From Notospermus geniculatus (lineage: Eukaryota; Nemertea; Pilidiophora; Heteronemertea; Lineidae), in contig NMRB01002090.1 of NCBI GenBank assembly GCA_002633025.1, positions 27,496 to 91,495 on the forward strand: a stretch of 64,000 nt of DNA, in the 5' to 3' direction. The notes under the pieces were generated by a model. That model was not told the origin of the DNA, did not search any database, and was given only the letters and a program-made list of their open reading frames with translations. The translations under genes and the position numbers were made by a program. Each line of letters begins with the position of its first letter. Positions within the stretch are counted from its first letter, which is position 1. Shown here in pieces: positions 11,932 through 22,291 of the stretch.

Positions 11932-12064
11932 GTGTGCACCAACGAAGATTTTGAACTCAGGTTGAACCACTGCTTTTCAATTGTTCAGGTTTGCCAGGGC
12001 ATGATGTGACAGTGGAAAAGTTGTGGCTCAACCTGAGTTCAAGATAATCTTCGTTGGTGCATTC
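11932..12064. mobile_element. Foldback MITE (copy B)
   Basis: Counterpart of 2545-2676, with arms TGCACCAACGAAGATT and its inverse. Confidence 0.7.
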
Positions 12065-12228
12065 AGCCCATAAAGACCAGGGCCAACTGAACAGAAAGTC
12101 CGATATTGCTACCGACACCTATCAGCAGTTAGTCATAACGTATTTTCCCATTAATTAAACTGCCGATAGGCACCGAAAGCACTATCAACCTTTCTGTGCG
12201 GTCGACCCAGGCCTTATTATGGGCTGAG

Positions 12229-12497
12229 CCTCTGAATAAATGCGTGTTCACACCAAAACGGATTCCGGTGCATTTTGCGGTGCAGTTCCCTCAATCCATC
12301 TACTCTTATCTATTTTTGGTTCAACGCTATTTCAAAGAAGCTCCACACAGAAATCATCCTGGAGAACCTGCGTGGCGCATGATTTTGTGTGGACACTTCA
12401 TTGAAATAGCGTTGAACCCACTGCATTGGCATGCGGGAACCGCACCACAAATTAATGCAGCATAATCCGGTTTTGGTGTGAATGCGCCTCATTCAGG
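12229..12497. mobile_element. TIR MITE (copy B)
   Basis: Counterpart of 2841-3109. Followed at about 12523-12655 by the counterpart of the GGATCCGGTCCG element. Confidence 0.7.
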
Positions 12498-12746
12498 ACA
12501 GAACACAAACCGGGCCTGTGACGTCTAAGCCTCATTTACTGATGCACGGATCCGGTCCGTTTCAAGTCCATTTGCCTCTAGTTTTCCAGATAGAAGTCCA
12601 CAGAAGTCCATTTGATTGATGTTTTGACGGACCGGATCCGTGCGCCAGTGAATGCAGCTTTAGACATGTTAGAAGGGATGTTGTGTTATTTTGGCATCCA
12701 AATCTCTCTGTTTGTGTTACTCTGTCCTGCCCATGACGATGAAGTA

Positions 12747-12931
12747 CAGTCCCCCCTCGCTATTACGAACCCTTCGAACCCTTCGGGGTCCAAGGGTTAA
12801 GTTCGTACTTACTGCGGAGTTCGTAATAGCGAGGATTTACATACATGTCATGATATTTTGGGAGCCAGATGTTGGGTTCGTAATTTCCAGGAGTTCGTAA
12901 AATCGAGGTTCGTAAAAGCGAGAGTACACTG
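12747..12931 (+). mobile_element. Pogo/Tigger-like MITE (copy B)
   Basis: Counterpart of 3374-3546 with CAGT...ACTG ends and TA duplications. It has an extra short direct repeat, GAACCCTTC, near 12767. Confidence 0.8.
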
Positions 12932-13254
12932 TATTCTGTTCATTTGGCAATCTCGCCACTGTTATGGCTGTCTGTTGGTACGGTGCTTTGACATGGTCAC
13001 TTTGCCTCTGGTTTCAAGAACTTTACGTGTGTCCTCTTTTCTAGTCCATCACTTTGTAAACAATGCCAATGCTTTTTACTGTACTCTGCCCCTTAAAACA
13101 TATTTTGTAAGCACTCTGTTTCTGGTTGCAGTCCCAAGTCACTGGAGGCTCGGTAGGTCCAACTTTATTGCTCTATTGCGGAGTTTCCTTTAACTGTGCA
13201 TTATTCAGCATTTTCTTATTATTTTGGCATTGTTAAGTTCNGGGGGGGGGGGGG

Positions 13255-13500
13255 GTATAAGATTGTCTGCCCTTGAAGAGCCTTGATAGCCTAGTGGTTA
13301 TCACGTCCACTTAATAGCAAGCGGGAGGTCCCGGGTTAAAATCCCAGGCCATATGGAGAAATCGTCCCTGGCTATTCCGTCCGTCGCATGGGACAGTAAA
13401 CCGTGGTGCCTTACATTTTGTGTCTTTGCAAGGGCAAGTAAAAGACTGACCATGTCCAAGTGAGGAACATGAGTAGCTTGAGATGGCCTCTTCCATATTC
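13255..13500 (+). mobile_element. tRNA-derived SINE
   Basis: The head resembles a tRNA: a box A-like TAGCCTAGTGGTTATCACG at about 13288 and a box B-like GGTCCCGGGTTAAAATCCC at about 13327. The body includes TCCAAGTGAGGAACATGAG, also present near 3925 and 21550. An N and a poly-G run at 13241-13254 precede it, and copy A has an N (3879) at the matching place, so this junction is poorly assembled. Not a functional tRNA gene: there is no proper acceptor stem and a SINE body follows. Confidence 0.7.
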
Positions 13501-14629
13501 ACCAGGGCCAAAAGGTAACGCAGGTGTCCTAAGATGAGTTCAGCGAGGACGGAAACCTCGCGTAGGGCAAAGGGCAAAAGCCCACTTGATTTTGATTTTC
13601 AGTACGAATACAGACCGTGAAAGCATGGCCTACTGATCCTTTTGACTTCAGGGGTTTTAAGCAAGATGTGTTGGCCCTAATGAAAAATCTAATACAAAAT
13701 TGTCTGCCCTGTGCTGGAAGTAAGACTGTTTGTTGACAAGCAACTGCAGGGCTGATTATAAAAAAAGCTACCCCAACTTCCTGCCTGTGCATGCTGCATT
13801 GTTGCATCCAAACTTTGTGGCTAGTACTGCCAGATGATAACAATAACATGACAATAACATAAAAATAACATTTCCTGGTTGATTGGTTATTTTCCAGTGT
13901 ACCAAGTCACGAGAAGAGACTGGTACCCAGTCCTAACGTTTTTGCACATGTTAGGACCGGTCCTGCCTATGACATTCGTGAATCTGATTGGCCGGTGCTG
14001 GTGCAGGTGATAAGTATAGGAACCATTATGGTGATACCGTTTCTATTTTTAACCCCTTCGTGATTGGTGGACTTCCTGCCAAACGTAGGCCAGATTCTAC
14101 ATGTAGTATCTGCATCCCGGAACGTCAGCCTTATTGAGAACTGAATAAATTTACATAGGTAATTTACATAAAATTCCCAAGTGACATCACTGGCAGAATT
14201 CCTCCAAAAATGGCGGCCAGTACTGGTCCTACCAAATAAGCCACGACTGCAGCGCGCAGGTTGGTAGGATCATGTACTAGTCTATCACGCGAAGAGAGTA
14301 GGAATATGTTTGGGGAAATTTTAGCCTCGTCCTGTTTCTTTGTGCATTTATAAAACCTTTGCTTGTAGAACCATCTTCCTGTTGTACTCCTGTTTTAATT
14401 TAGACTAGAGGGTGCTTAGTCGGGACCAAGGTAGATAGAAGGGTTGGCATTGACTCTGAGGTCATTCGTGGAGGTTCCTTCCAGGCAATGGAAATTTTCT
14501 TTTGACGTAGTACATTTCATGGTAGAACCTGTTGCTCATGCACATCTTGGTGGCCTCGCATTGATGCAGTAAAAGGTGGTGTAATTTTTGGATTGGTCCA
14601 GTTGTGAGTCGCGTCACCAGGTGGTGAGA

Positions 14630-14934
14630 AAATCCTAAGACGTATTCGAATCCCGGTTCTCGACAACACTCATGCTGACCCAGCTCATGTAGTTGTTGAC
14701 TCAACTCGAGAATGGCAGTTTCAAACGCCGAGAACGCAACCCGTGTCGGGCCAAGAACGTGTTCTTCTCAACCCTCTGCTGAGTGGGGAGTGAGAAGAAC
14801 ACGTTCTTGGCCTGACAAGGGTCGTGTTCTTGGCGTTCGAAACTGCCGTTCTCAAGTTGAGTCAACAACTACATGAACTGGGTCAGCACGAGTGTTGTCA
14901 AGAACGAGGATTCGAATACGCCCCTAGATCCTAG
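14630..14934. mobile_element. Long-arm foldback element (copy B)
   Basis: Counterpart of 4925-5222, with long inverted arms around a loop near 14775. Confidence 0.7.
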
Positions 14935-15752
14935 CTCTGACCCGTGCTGCTGATCTCTAGTCATCATTTTCAATGAAAAGGAACAAAATGGCTCTTGTGT
15001 TTCATTTCAATCCCCAGTTGTGTGATCAAGATTCCTGTCTTGGAGCATCAGAATTTTTGTATTTCCATGTCGGTCTGTGGTTTCTCTTGAGATTCAGTGG
15101 CTTTCTACATCTCTTCGAATAGACGATTCTGAAATTCGCATATCTGTGCATTTCCGCCGAAATCTCAACAAGAACCTCAATCTGAAACGGGTGACGTGAC
15201 ACAATCCATGATTTAGCAATGGTTGACCCTGTGGTGCAACATCATCGAAGTCACTGTCGTGGAGTTGTCTGCATCACGTCATTCAGCTTCAGATCGCGGG
15301 ATTTTGGCGAAAGTGCGCAGATCTTTGTCGTTTACACCAATTTGAGAATGGTCTATACCCTCCATTCGACTGGTTTTCTCATCTGGTTCTGTGGCCTTTC
15401 TACTTTCTGATTTTCTATCACGATATTAGAGCAGGTAATATTTCAGAGTTCAAAGCTGTTGAAAATAGTTGCAGATTACTTCAGCTACTTGGCTTTTCCT
15501 TCAAAATGCTATCCCCATTTTCTTCTGACCCGTACTAAATGTAACCCATTATGATTTCCTCCCTGCTGAACCGTAATATACTGACCTGCCACATGATCAA
15601 ATGGCATCCAAGCATGGATTTCTGTCAAATTTGATTTGTTTGGAAAATTTACCTTGCCTTTATGTGTACTGTTGTAAAAGACCTGTCTATTTCAGCAAGC
15701 CAGTACTAGGAGCAAATTGTTCTTGTGCTAGTGATTGCATTTCAGGAATATT

Positions 15753-16189
15753 AGCTGTGCTTCCATTACAGAAAAAGCCGGTTTTTTTCGGGCTTATTCT
15801 GCTTCCATTACAAGATGTCCGTGTTTAATAAGTCCGGTTCTCAATAAAGTCCGGATCTGTTAAGCTCATATAGCATAGCCGACTCCGAATCTAAATTAGA
15901 TGTGGATCAACACCGGTGTTTTTTCTAGTGGAATGGCACAAAGTCCGGGTCTATTTGTAGTATTATGTTCGGCTACAGGTGGCTTAAGATCGCTTACGAC
16001 ATTGCGCATGCTCAAAAGTACCAGAACAATATATGCGGTTCACTCCACGTATCGCCATCTGTAGCCGAACTGACTAACTTCAAATCCAGTAATGGAAGCA
16101 CAAGCCGTGAAATATCTGATCTTATTTATACGGGGCTAGACACCGGTACTAATAAGACCGGACATAAAAGCTGTAATGGAAGCGCAGCT
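15753..16189. mobile_element. TIR MITE with nested foldback (copy B)
   Basis: Counterpart of 6034-6457, with ends AGCTGTGCTTCCATTAC and its inverse flanked by ATT. Confidence 0.7.
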
Positions 16190-16433
16190 ATTTTGGATTG
16201 GTCCGATGGGAGACTTAGTCCCATTAGAGGGCGCCTGTTAGCTGTCCTAGAAGGTCACAAAATTTGACGTCACAGACGTAAGGCATGTGGCCTCCACGTC
16301 ATGAGGGTGTGACATCCACTTCTCTGTGATGTCAATTTTTGTGATGTTCCAGGACGGCTAACTGGTGGTGGTCTCTAACGGCAGGAAAGACTCCCATTGC
16401 ATGCCATTTCGCGATGCAAGTCAAAGCATCTTA

Positions 16434-16890
16434 AGCCTGTCTCAGGTCGACATTGCCTCTGAAAGCAACTCGACAGATCCATCGCGGATAAAAAAACCAC
16501 CACACGCAGGTCGACATTTCAGCGATTGAGAGGAACTCGGTGCAACTGGCAGTTACCTCGAACAGCACGCTCATGTCGACAGTGCGTCTTCCATGCCCTC
16601 GGTCCATTCCACTGCTGCCATTTTCTTTTTTCGGTATATCCGTCATGTGATTTTCTATGAAATATCCCCGTTCAAGCAACTGATCAGTCGCAAGCAGGCG
16701 TAGGTCGACGGATCTGAGTGAAACTGGAGACAACTAGTTGCCGTAAAGTAGAACATGGGCAACTTGTGGCAACTAGCAGATCCGGCAGTTGCTCGGAGAC
16801 GCAAGCGCGCTCAGGTCGACAAAATCGGCAACTGCTTCCATCGCCGGAAAGCTAGTTGCTTCAAGACGCAATGTCGACCTGAGCCAGGCT
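16434..16890. mobile_element. PIF/Harbinger-like MITE, family 2 (copy B, uninterrupted)
   Basis: TIRs AGCCTGTCTCAGGTCGACAT and the inverse, with TTA on both sides (16431-16433, 16891-16893). It is 457 bp without the foldback that interrupts the copy A version. Confidence 0.75.
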
Positions 16891-16987
16891 TTATAACTCA
16901 GGGTCCATATTCATTAACATTAAGTCAAGGTGTTATACATGTAGGCCTACTTATCTTTTATGTTCAACAAAGGAAGTGTCACACTTA

Positions 16988-17456
16988 AGCCTAGCGTACA
17001 TCGACCTTGCGACTGGAAGCAACTGGCGGCAACTGGCTGGAAACAGCAGCAACTGATCAGATGCTCAAACAGGCCGCTGTACGCGCACCGGCAACGCTAT
17101 TGCCAACCGTTGCTGCTAGTTCCAGCCAGTTGCTCATGTTCTACTCGTTGCCGACCGTTGCTTCTAGTTGTCTTCAGTCGCTTTCGATGAACGCGCACTA
17201 GCAATGAATTTCCTTTGTTTGTGGAGCACACCTGGTCATGTGGCAGAATCCCGAGTGGTCCGATTGGAAGACATCGACAATTTCCGTGTAGCATTCAGTG
17301 CAGTTGCCTGTCCGATGTGCGTGCTCCAGATTGAAGGCTGGATTGTGCCACTGGTTGCCGCAATGACCTGTCCTAAACTGATGTGCGTGGAACGCGTACA
17401 TCGATAGCGACTTGCGTTCAGTTGCTTCCAGTCGCAAGGTCGATGTATGCTTAGCT
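16988..17456. mobile_element. PIF/Harbinger-like MITE, CAACTGG-rich subfamily
   Basis: TIRs AGCCTAGCGTACATCGACCT and a right end whose inverse starts AGCTAAGCATACATCGACC. TTA flanks both sides (16985-16987, 17457-17459). The interior is a dense array of GCAACTGG and CAGTTGC words. The same family occurs in the ARNT intron at 35279-35760. Confidence 0.75.
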
Positions 17457-17739
17457 TTAGACTTTAGTAGTTTTATGAATATGGGCCCTGGAGTTTCAAG
17501 CATCAGCTGAAACCTTCTTTTTGTGAGGCTACAGTTGAACTGTGCAGTACTTTAAGCAGCCATAACTGCTTAATACACAGTGCTATATAAATCATGTTAT
17601 ATTTCAGGGTGAAAAAGGGACAGACCTGCAACCTCGCTAAAAAGTGCGAGATTTGACCTAAATGTATTTCTGCTTTCATGATATCCTCTGCGATTGCTAG
17701 TCTGACAAATTTTCCACTTGGGCAGTAAAAAATAAATCT

Positions 17740-18035
17740 ATGATCCCTAGTGGGATCTTGGCGGGATCCCACTGGGATCTGAAAATCTCAGTATATCCCA
17801 CTGGGATTTTTCGAACACTGTTACAAATAAAGATCCCAGTTGGATATACATGTACTGAGATTTGGATATACATGTTCTGAGATTTTCATTTTACTCAATA
17901 GGATCCCAGTTCTGCTAAATTAACTTAATTTAACAGAACTGGGGTCCCATTGAGTGGAATCTCACCACTGTGGGATTCCAGAACAGAGAATCCCATTGGG
18001 ATTCCACAGTGAAACTCAGAACGGTGGGATCCTTT
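17740..18035. repeat. Cluster of TCCCANTGGGAT half-palindromes
   Basis: At least ten copies of GGATCCCA, CCCACTGGGAT or their inverses are spaced irregularly, mixed with CTGAGATTT words. The cluster ends about 150 nt before the first bHLH exon. I do not recognise a known element. Confidence 0.55.
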
Positions 18036-18189
18036 CAGAAAGCAAAAAGGCCAATCGTATACTTCTCAACTTCAACTGGAAATTGGCTAGTGGTAGATTG
18101 GCCACTGTCTTTAGGATCGGAAACCATTGACATCGCTCCGATGTCCTTTTCTTGTTCCTATTGAAATTTGTTCTTCTTTTTGCCCATAG

Positions 18190-18347
18190 GGAAAGCCACT
18201 GTGAGATTGAACGCCGACGGAGGAATAAGATGACGGCATACTTGAACGAGCTATGCGACATGGTCCCAACGTGTAGCACGTTAGCTCGCAAGCCCGACAA
18301 GCTGACAATACTCAGAATGGCAGTGTCACATATGAAAAACTTGCGAG
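18190..18347 (+). CDS. ARNT: ARNT bHLH exon, variant 1 (canonical)
   Basis: This exon encodes the DNA-binding basic region and helix-loop-helix. It opens after a strong pyrimidine tract and CCCATAG at 18189, completing a split Arg codon, and ends LR+G before GTGACT. Translation contains [12 protein letters not shown], then [14 protein letters not shown] in the loop and [15 protein letters not shown] in helix 2, matching the highly conserved ARNT/tango bHLH almost residue for residue. His4, Glu8 and Arg12 (numbered from the split Arg) are the E-box half-site readers of the class. Length 158 nt. The next constitutive exon (23565) supplies GG-ACG to give G-T-G-N-T, as in vertebrate ARNT. Confidence 0.97.
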
Positions 18348-18368
18348 GTGACTATATCATTCTCACTC

Positions 18369-18414
18369 ATACAGTATGTCCCCGTCGCGCTGACTTTTTC
18401 GGGACATACTGTAT
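18369..18414 (+). promoter_or_regulatory. Perfect 14-bp stem in the intron between the two bHLH exons
   Basis: ATACAGTATGTCCC (18369-18382) is exactly mirrored by GGGACATACTGTAT (18401-18414), with an 18-nt loop. The host intron is only 117 nt (18348-18464). If the hairpin forms in pre-mRNA, the distance from the donor (18348) to a plausible branch point (TTTTAATT, about 18440) drops from about 92 to about 46 nt. That is a plausible steric block to joining the two exons. Formation and function are inference; a small inverted-repeat insertion is the alternative. Confidence 0.6.
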
Positions 18415-18464
18415 ATCTCTCTTCACCTACTGTATTTTAATTGCACTTTATTGTTCTTCTGTAG

Positions 18465-18622
18465 AGAGAGCCACTGCGAAATTGAAAAACGTCGCCGACA
18501 CAGGATGAATAATTACATGAAAGAACTGTGCAGCATGGTCTCGGCTGATGGGTCCCTAGGCCGAAAGCCTGACAAACTCACCATCCTGACTCAAGCAGTG
18601 GCTCACATGCAGAGTCTCCGCG
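18465..18622 (+). CDS. ARNT: ARNT bHLH exon, variant 2 (divergent tandem duplicate)
   Basis: This is a second complete bHLH exon 117 nt after the first. It starts after TTCTTCTGTAG at 18464 and ends LR+G before GTAAAG, so both phases equal those of variant 1 and the length is again 158 nt. It encodes [12 protein letters not shown], then a changed loop ([12 protein letters not shown]) and [15 protein letters not shown]. Against variant 1, 34 of 53 positions are identical with no gap. His4, Glu8 and Arg12 are retained. Differences fall in the end of the basic region, helix 1, the loop and the first turns of helix 2. Many conserved codons differ at synonymous sites, so the copy is old and selected. 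No stop codon and both splice sites intact: this looks like a functional, mutually exclusive alternative. Confidence 0.93.
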
Positions 18623-18849
18623 GTAAAGCTGCCTATTCTCTCTAGCTTGGAATTCTTGCCACTGTTATAGTTGTTTTGGGGGTAATTAGCCCCCCACTAA
18701 TCCTACGATCCCTGCCCCCCGAGACCCCGCATATTGCCCTTTGGCGGGCACAATTCATCCCTGCAATGCTGGACAGTTGAATTTCTTGAATTTTGCATGT
18801 GAAAACCTGCACTTTGGACAAGAGCACTACGTTCTAGATTGTTAATGTT

Positions 18850-18963
18850 CCTGGGGCCTGTTTCATAAAGTGACTTTAAGCTAATGGTACCTTTAACCGA
18901 CTGGAAAATGCATTGAGTTAATGGTACCATTAGCTTAAAGTCACTTCATGAAATAGGCCCCTG
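18850..18963. mobile_element. GGCCTGTTTCATAAAG palindromic MITE
   Basis: The arms CCTGGGGCCTGTTTCATAAA and their inverse are separated by a short centre. Further copies: 48447-48564 (near-perfect), 42929-43008 (internally shortened) and a left half at 33128-33152. Non-coding. Confidence 0.75.
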
Positions 18964-19472
18964 GTTATCAGCAAATTGCATGTTGTTTCTGTGCATGTGG
19001 ACCGATTTTGCCTGCTGTACTACTGTCCTTTTCACAGATAAAACAGTCTATTACAAAGATAAGATCCTTCATAAATTCCATGTGATTGCCATGCAATGTT
19101 TACACCTATTCCAAACCTAAGGCCCCTATTACATAGAGCTATACGATATTCAGTATTCGCTATTCGGACAGTATACTATTTGGAAAAATCGGACATGACA
19201 CAACAGTCACAACAGTCTGTCCTAAAACTGTTTATATACAGTACACTCTGCCAATACATCATGACAATTATGGGCCCCTCGTACCCTTTAAATGCCAAGC
19301 CAAGGCCGAATTTGTCGACAGAAATATGTATAAAAAAGGTTAAAAGGCAGCTAAAATCTGTCACATGGTTATTCATTGGAAAGCTCTCAGTGAGCACTTT
19401 CCAGTGACTACCTATGTGACAAGATTTCTGTAAGATTTCAGGATTTGGTTGGTCTATTAGTTTTAAAGAAAT

Positions 19473-19740
19473 GAAGAGCAGCGTGGTTTAGTGGTTAGCG
19501 AGACAGACTCTAGATCAGAGGGTCCCGGGTTCGAATCCCAGTCCTCGCCAAGAAAAAACACGCTCGCTTGTGACCTTGAGCAAGTCACTTGCTTCACCCC
19601 ACTCAAGTGTAAAAGGGGTACTTGGCAAGGCTGGTAGTGATGGCCTGTGTGAATATTAGTCCTAGAGTGCTGAATTCCGCTGCCGGGACTGTTATACTCC
19701 CCAGGGAGTGGAGAAATGAAATTGGAATGAACAGACCTAG
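19473..19740 (+). mobile_element. tRNA-derived SINE
   Basis: A box A-like GTGGTTTAGTGGTTAGCGA and a box B GGTCCCGGGTTCGAATCCC form a tRNA-like head (about 19479-19551). It is followed by TGACCTTGAGCAAGTCACTT and a body containing AAGTGTAAAAGGGGTACTTG, a common core in tRNA SINEs. The 3' limit is approximate. It lies in the large intron after the bHLH exons. Confidence 0.75.
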
Positions 19741-20150
19741 AGCTGGGGTAAGGGCAATCAAAAAAATCTTAACTTTATCGTCCACCGCCCGTGCCAATTT
19801 TCAGCGCCGTGCAAAAATTTGTTATCAGTTTGAATTTCACGTTGCGCCGTGTATTACAGCACCGCCAAGCGGTAAATCTGTAAACAACAGTTTCCAAAGT
19901 GTGCTCTTCATGCATTTTCAGTGCTTTTGTGACAAAATCCAGTCTTAGAGGGTCGGGGTGGTGACATAACGTGCTCAGGAGGAGCAGATTTTGTAATTTC
20001 TTCGTACCAAAGTAAAATAAAATGTGCCCCTTGCTTATTTTCAAGAACCACTCGGATGATAAACTAATTTTTTTTGCTTGCCCTAATACTAGTAGTGTAA
20101 AATGCACTGAGCAGTCCAACTGGAAATGCACTACTGTATATAAGAACAGC

Positions 20151-20169
20151 ATTATTATTATTATTATTA
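20151..20169. repeat. (ATT)n microsatellite
   Basis: Six uninterrupted ATT units in an ARNT intron. Confidence 0.95.
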
Positions 20170-20299
20170 CAAAATACTTCCTTTTTAACTTATGAGTAAA
20201 AAATATGTCGTCCTTGATTAAAGTGGACCAGCAGAAAAACACTTTCCGAGTATTACATGTATGTCAATCAGTTCATGCAGTAGTCATTTATATTGCTTT

Positions 20300-21174
20300 T
20301 GATCTCATCCCGCTCGCGGTGTGTTGACTTTTAACAATTTTCCGTATCTGCGGAATAGTTCGTCATCACCATGAGGAAACAATAGCGTTTGTTCAAGGAG
20401 TTCATGACGTGACAATCAAAAGAGCCGTGTAAATATAGGAGCAAAATTTAAATGGAAGTGCATGACCAACCTATCTAACTACAGGATAGGCCTATTGACA
20501 TTTAACCTAAATAAATTGGTGCGGCATGAAGACGCTAATTTATAGAACTTGCTTCTTTCACCTTGAGTTGATGGAGCAAAGAGGACTTTTGCAGTGTTCT
20601 CCATGGGTTTTGGTCTAAGGGGGCGGCGGTGGGCATGGTGCCGAAGGCACCTCGCGAGGCGCCTAAGGCGCCTTCTGGCTGGGGGTCTGGGGCCCTCCCC
20701 AGCGAAATTTGGATTTTAGGTGCTCTGAGATGCATTTTCTGATCATCTGACATGTCTGAGATGCATAATTGAGCGATCTAAATCATAAATATTAGGGCGG
20801 ACGAATTTTTAAGTGGGGCGGGCCGTTTTTAAGAGGGGCGGATGTTGCCGTCGGTATTTTTAAGAGGGGCGGGCCGCCAATTTTTTAACTGGTGTGGAGA
20901 ACACTGCTTTTGGGAAATGTTTTGACCTTGAAATGTCAAAGGTGTGAGTTGCCTGTTAGTTTGGACATAAATGTAGGGAGAGTTGATTGGTGCTCCTACT
21001 GTAAACATATTGACATCATATGAATGCAAATTTATTGTAGTACATGTATTTGGTATTTAAAAAAGTTTCATGTTGATATTATAACGAAGATGGTTTCCGG
21101 GATGATTCCAAAGTTTTCAATCTTGTGGGAGTTTTTTTAATGATATTTGCATATAACACTTGGAAAAGAATATA
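20300..21174. other. Intronic DNA without recognised gene
   Basis: Contains a GC-rich patch (20620-20900) with GGCGCCTAAGGCGCC-type palindromes and repeated AAGAGGGGCGG words. It shares GGGG-rich and TTTTAGATGCATTTTC-like words with the element at 23657-23921, so it is probably a diverged member of that family. Confidence 0.4.
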
Positions 21175-21353
21175 CAGTGCACCCTCGCTCCTACGAACCT
21201 CGATTTTATGAACCCCAGGATATTACGAACGAACCCAACGTCTGGCTCCCAAAATGTCATGACATGTATGCTAATCCTCGCAATTACGAACTCCACGTTA
21301 GTACGAACTTAACGCTTGGACCCCGAAGCGTTCGTAATAGCGAGGGGGGACTG
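21175..21353 (-). mobile_element. Pogo/Tigger-like MITE, independent copy
   Basis: Reverse orientation copy of the 3374-3546 family: CAGTGCACCCTCGCTCCTAC at the left, GCGAGGGGGGACTG at the right, TA on each side (21173-21174, 21354-21355). This third location proves that the family is mobile rather than part of the segmental duplication. Confidence 0.8.
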
Positions 21354-22019
21354 TATTGTAAATCAGTGATTATAAAGATTCAATGAAACAAAGTATCATG
21401 TCACTGAGATAGAACTTCACTTGGGCATTCTCAGCAGTTGATGAGCCTGGCTGAACTTGAGTGGGATTAACCCTTCCTGGCTCTTTACGTCCATCGCATG
21501 GAACAGTATGCCATGGTGCCTTGCGCATTTGAAAGGGCAAGACCCCATCCAAGTGAGGAACATGAGTAGCTTGAGGTAGCCTATTCCACGCTTAGGGCCA
21601 CTGACGACAGCCAGTACAAAACATAGAGAATAAATATGTACTGTACTTCCACCCATCCCAAATGCACCAAAACCCCAGGTTTCTTGCACGTACACCTATT
21701 TTTTGCCGTGTATAATAGACCCATGTTTGAAAACCCTGTGTTTATTAGACCCGCCGAGCTCGCCGGGGCTGATTCAGACATGTGTGTCACCCGTGCTTTT
21801 AGATTGGTGTAAGCGCAATAAACTCGGCAATTACTAGTTATCAAACCCGGCGACAGATGGCGTGGTAAGTGTGTTGCTTATTGCACATGCGCTATAAACC
21901 AAAAACTGCAAAATTTGAGCCGCAAGTGCAACCTCTCTCTCTCTGTGTTTAGTAACTAATGAAATGTACTGAAAATAGGTGTAACTGCATGGTGTTTTTT
22001 TTTCAAGCACAGGGAAGAC

Positions 22020-22291
22020 TAGTTTGGTTCCCGAACCCACCGCTAGGGCCAAAAGCGTTCGGTATCGGCCTCGTTTGACCTTGACCTCACACACAGAATT
22101 CTGTGTGTCTGACGTCACAGAGGATAGACAGGTTCGCGATCCCAACATGGCACACGGTATGTTGGAACCGGGAACCATGCAGTCTATCCTCTGTGACGTC
22201 AGACACACAGAATTCTGTGTGTGAGGTCAAGGTCAAACGAGGCCGATACCGAACTCTTCTGCGCCTAGCGGTGAGTTCGGGAACCAAACTA
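22020..22291. mobile_element. Long-arm foldback with GGTTCCCGAAC ends
   Basis: Arms of about 110 bp (TAGTTTGGTTCCCGAAC...GTGACGTCACAGAGG-type words) are mirrored around a central 50 nt. Each arm includes its own small palindrome, ACACAGAATTCTGTGT. A lone right end of the same family (GGGTTCGGGAACCAAACTA) is at about 51066-51084. Confidence 0.75.

Larger units (their letters stand above)
8995..16921 (+). repeat. Segmental duplication, copy B
   Basis: Collinear with 169-7277 but longer, because it carries insertions at 9086-9308, 9403-9885 and about 13241-13410, plus a divergent stretch at about 13500-13690. It lacks the two small foldbacks of copy A. No host exon seen. See copy A for the two interpretations. 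Confidence 0.9.

Noticed and set aside
13288-13350. Functional tRNA gene
   Set aside because: Same reasoning: degenerate box B and SINE tail.
18152-18508. One open frame running from the first bHLH exon through the intron into the second
   Set aside because: The frame crosses clear donor and acceptor sites and the second bHLH is in a different frame. The two exons are separate splice units.
19479-19551. Functional tRNA gene
   Set aside because: Boxes A and B are present, but the acceptor arms do not pair and a SINE body follows.
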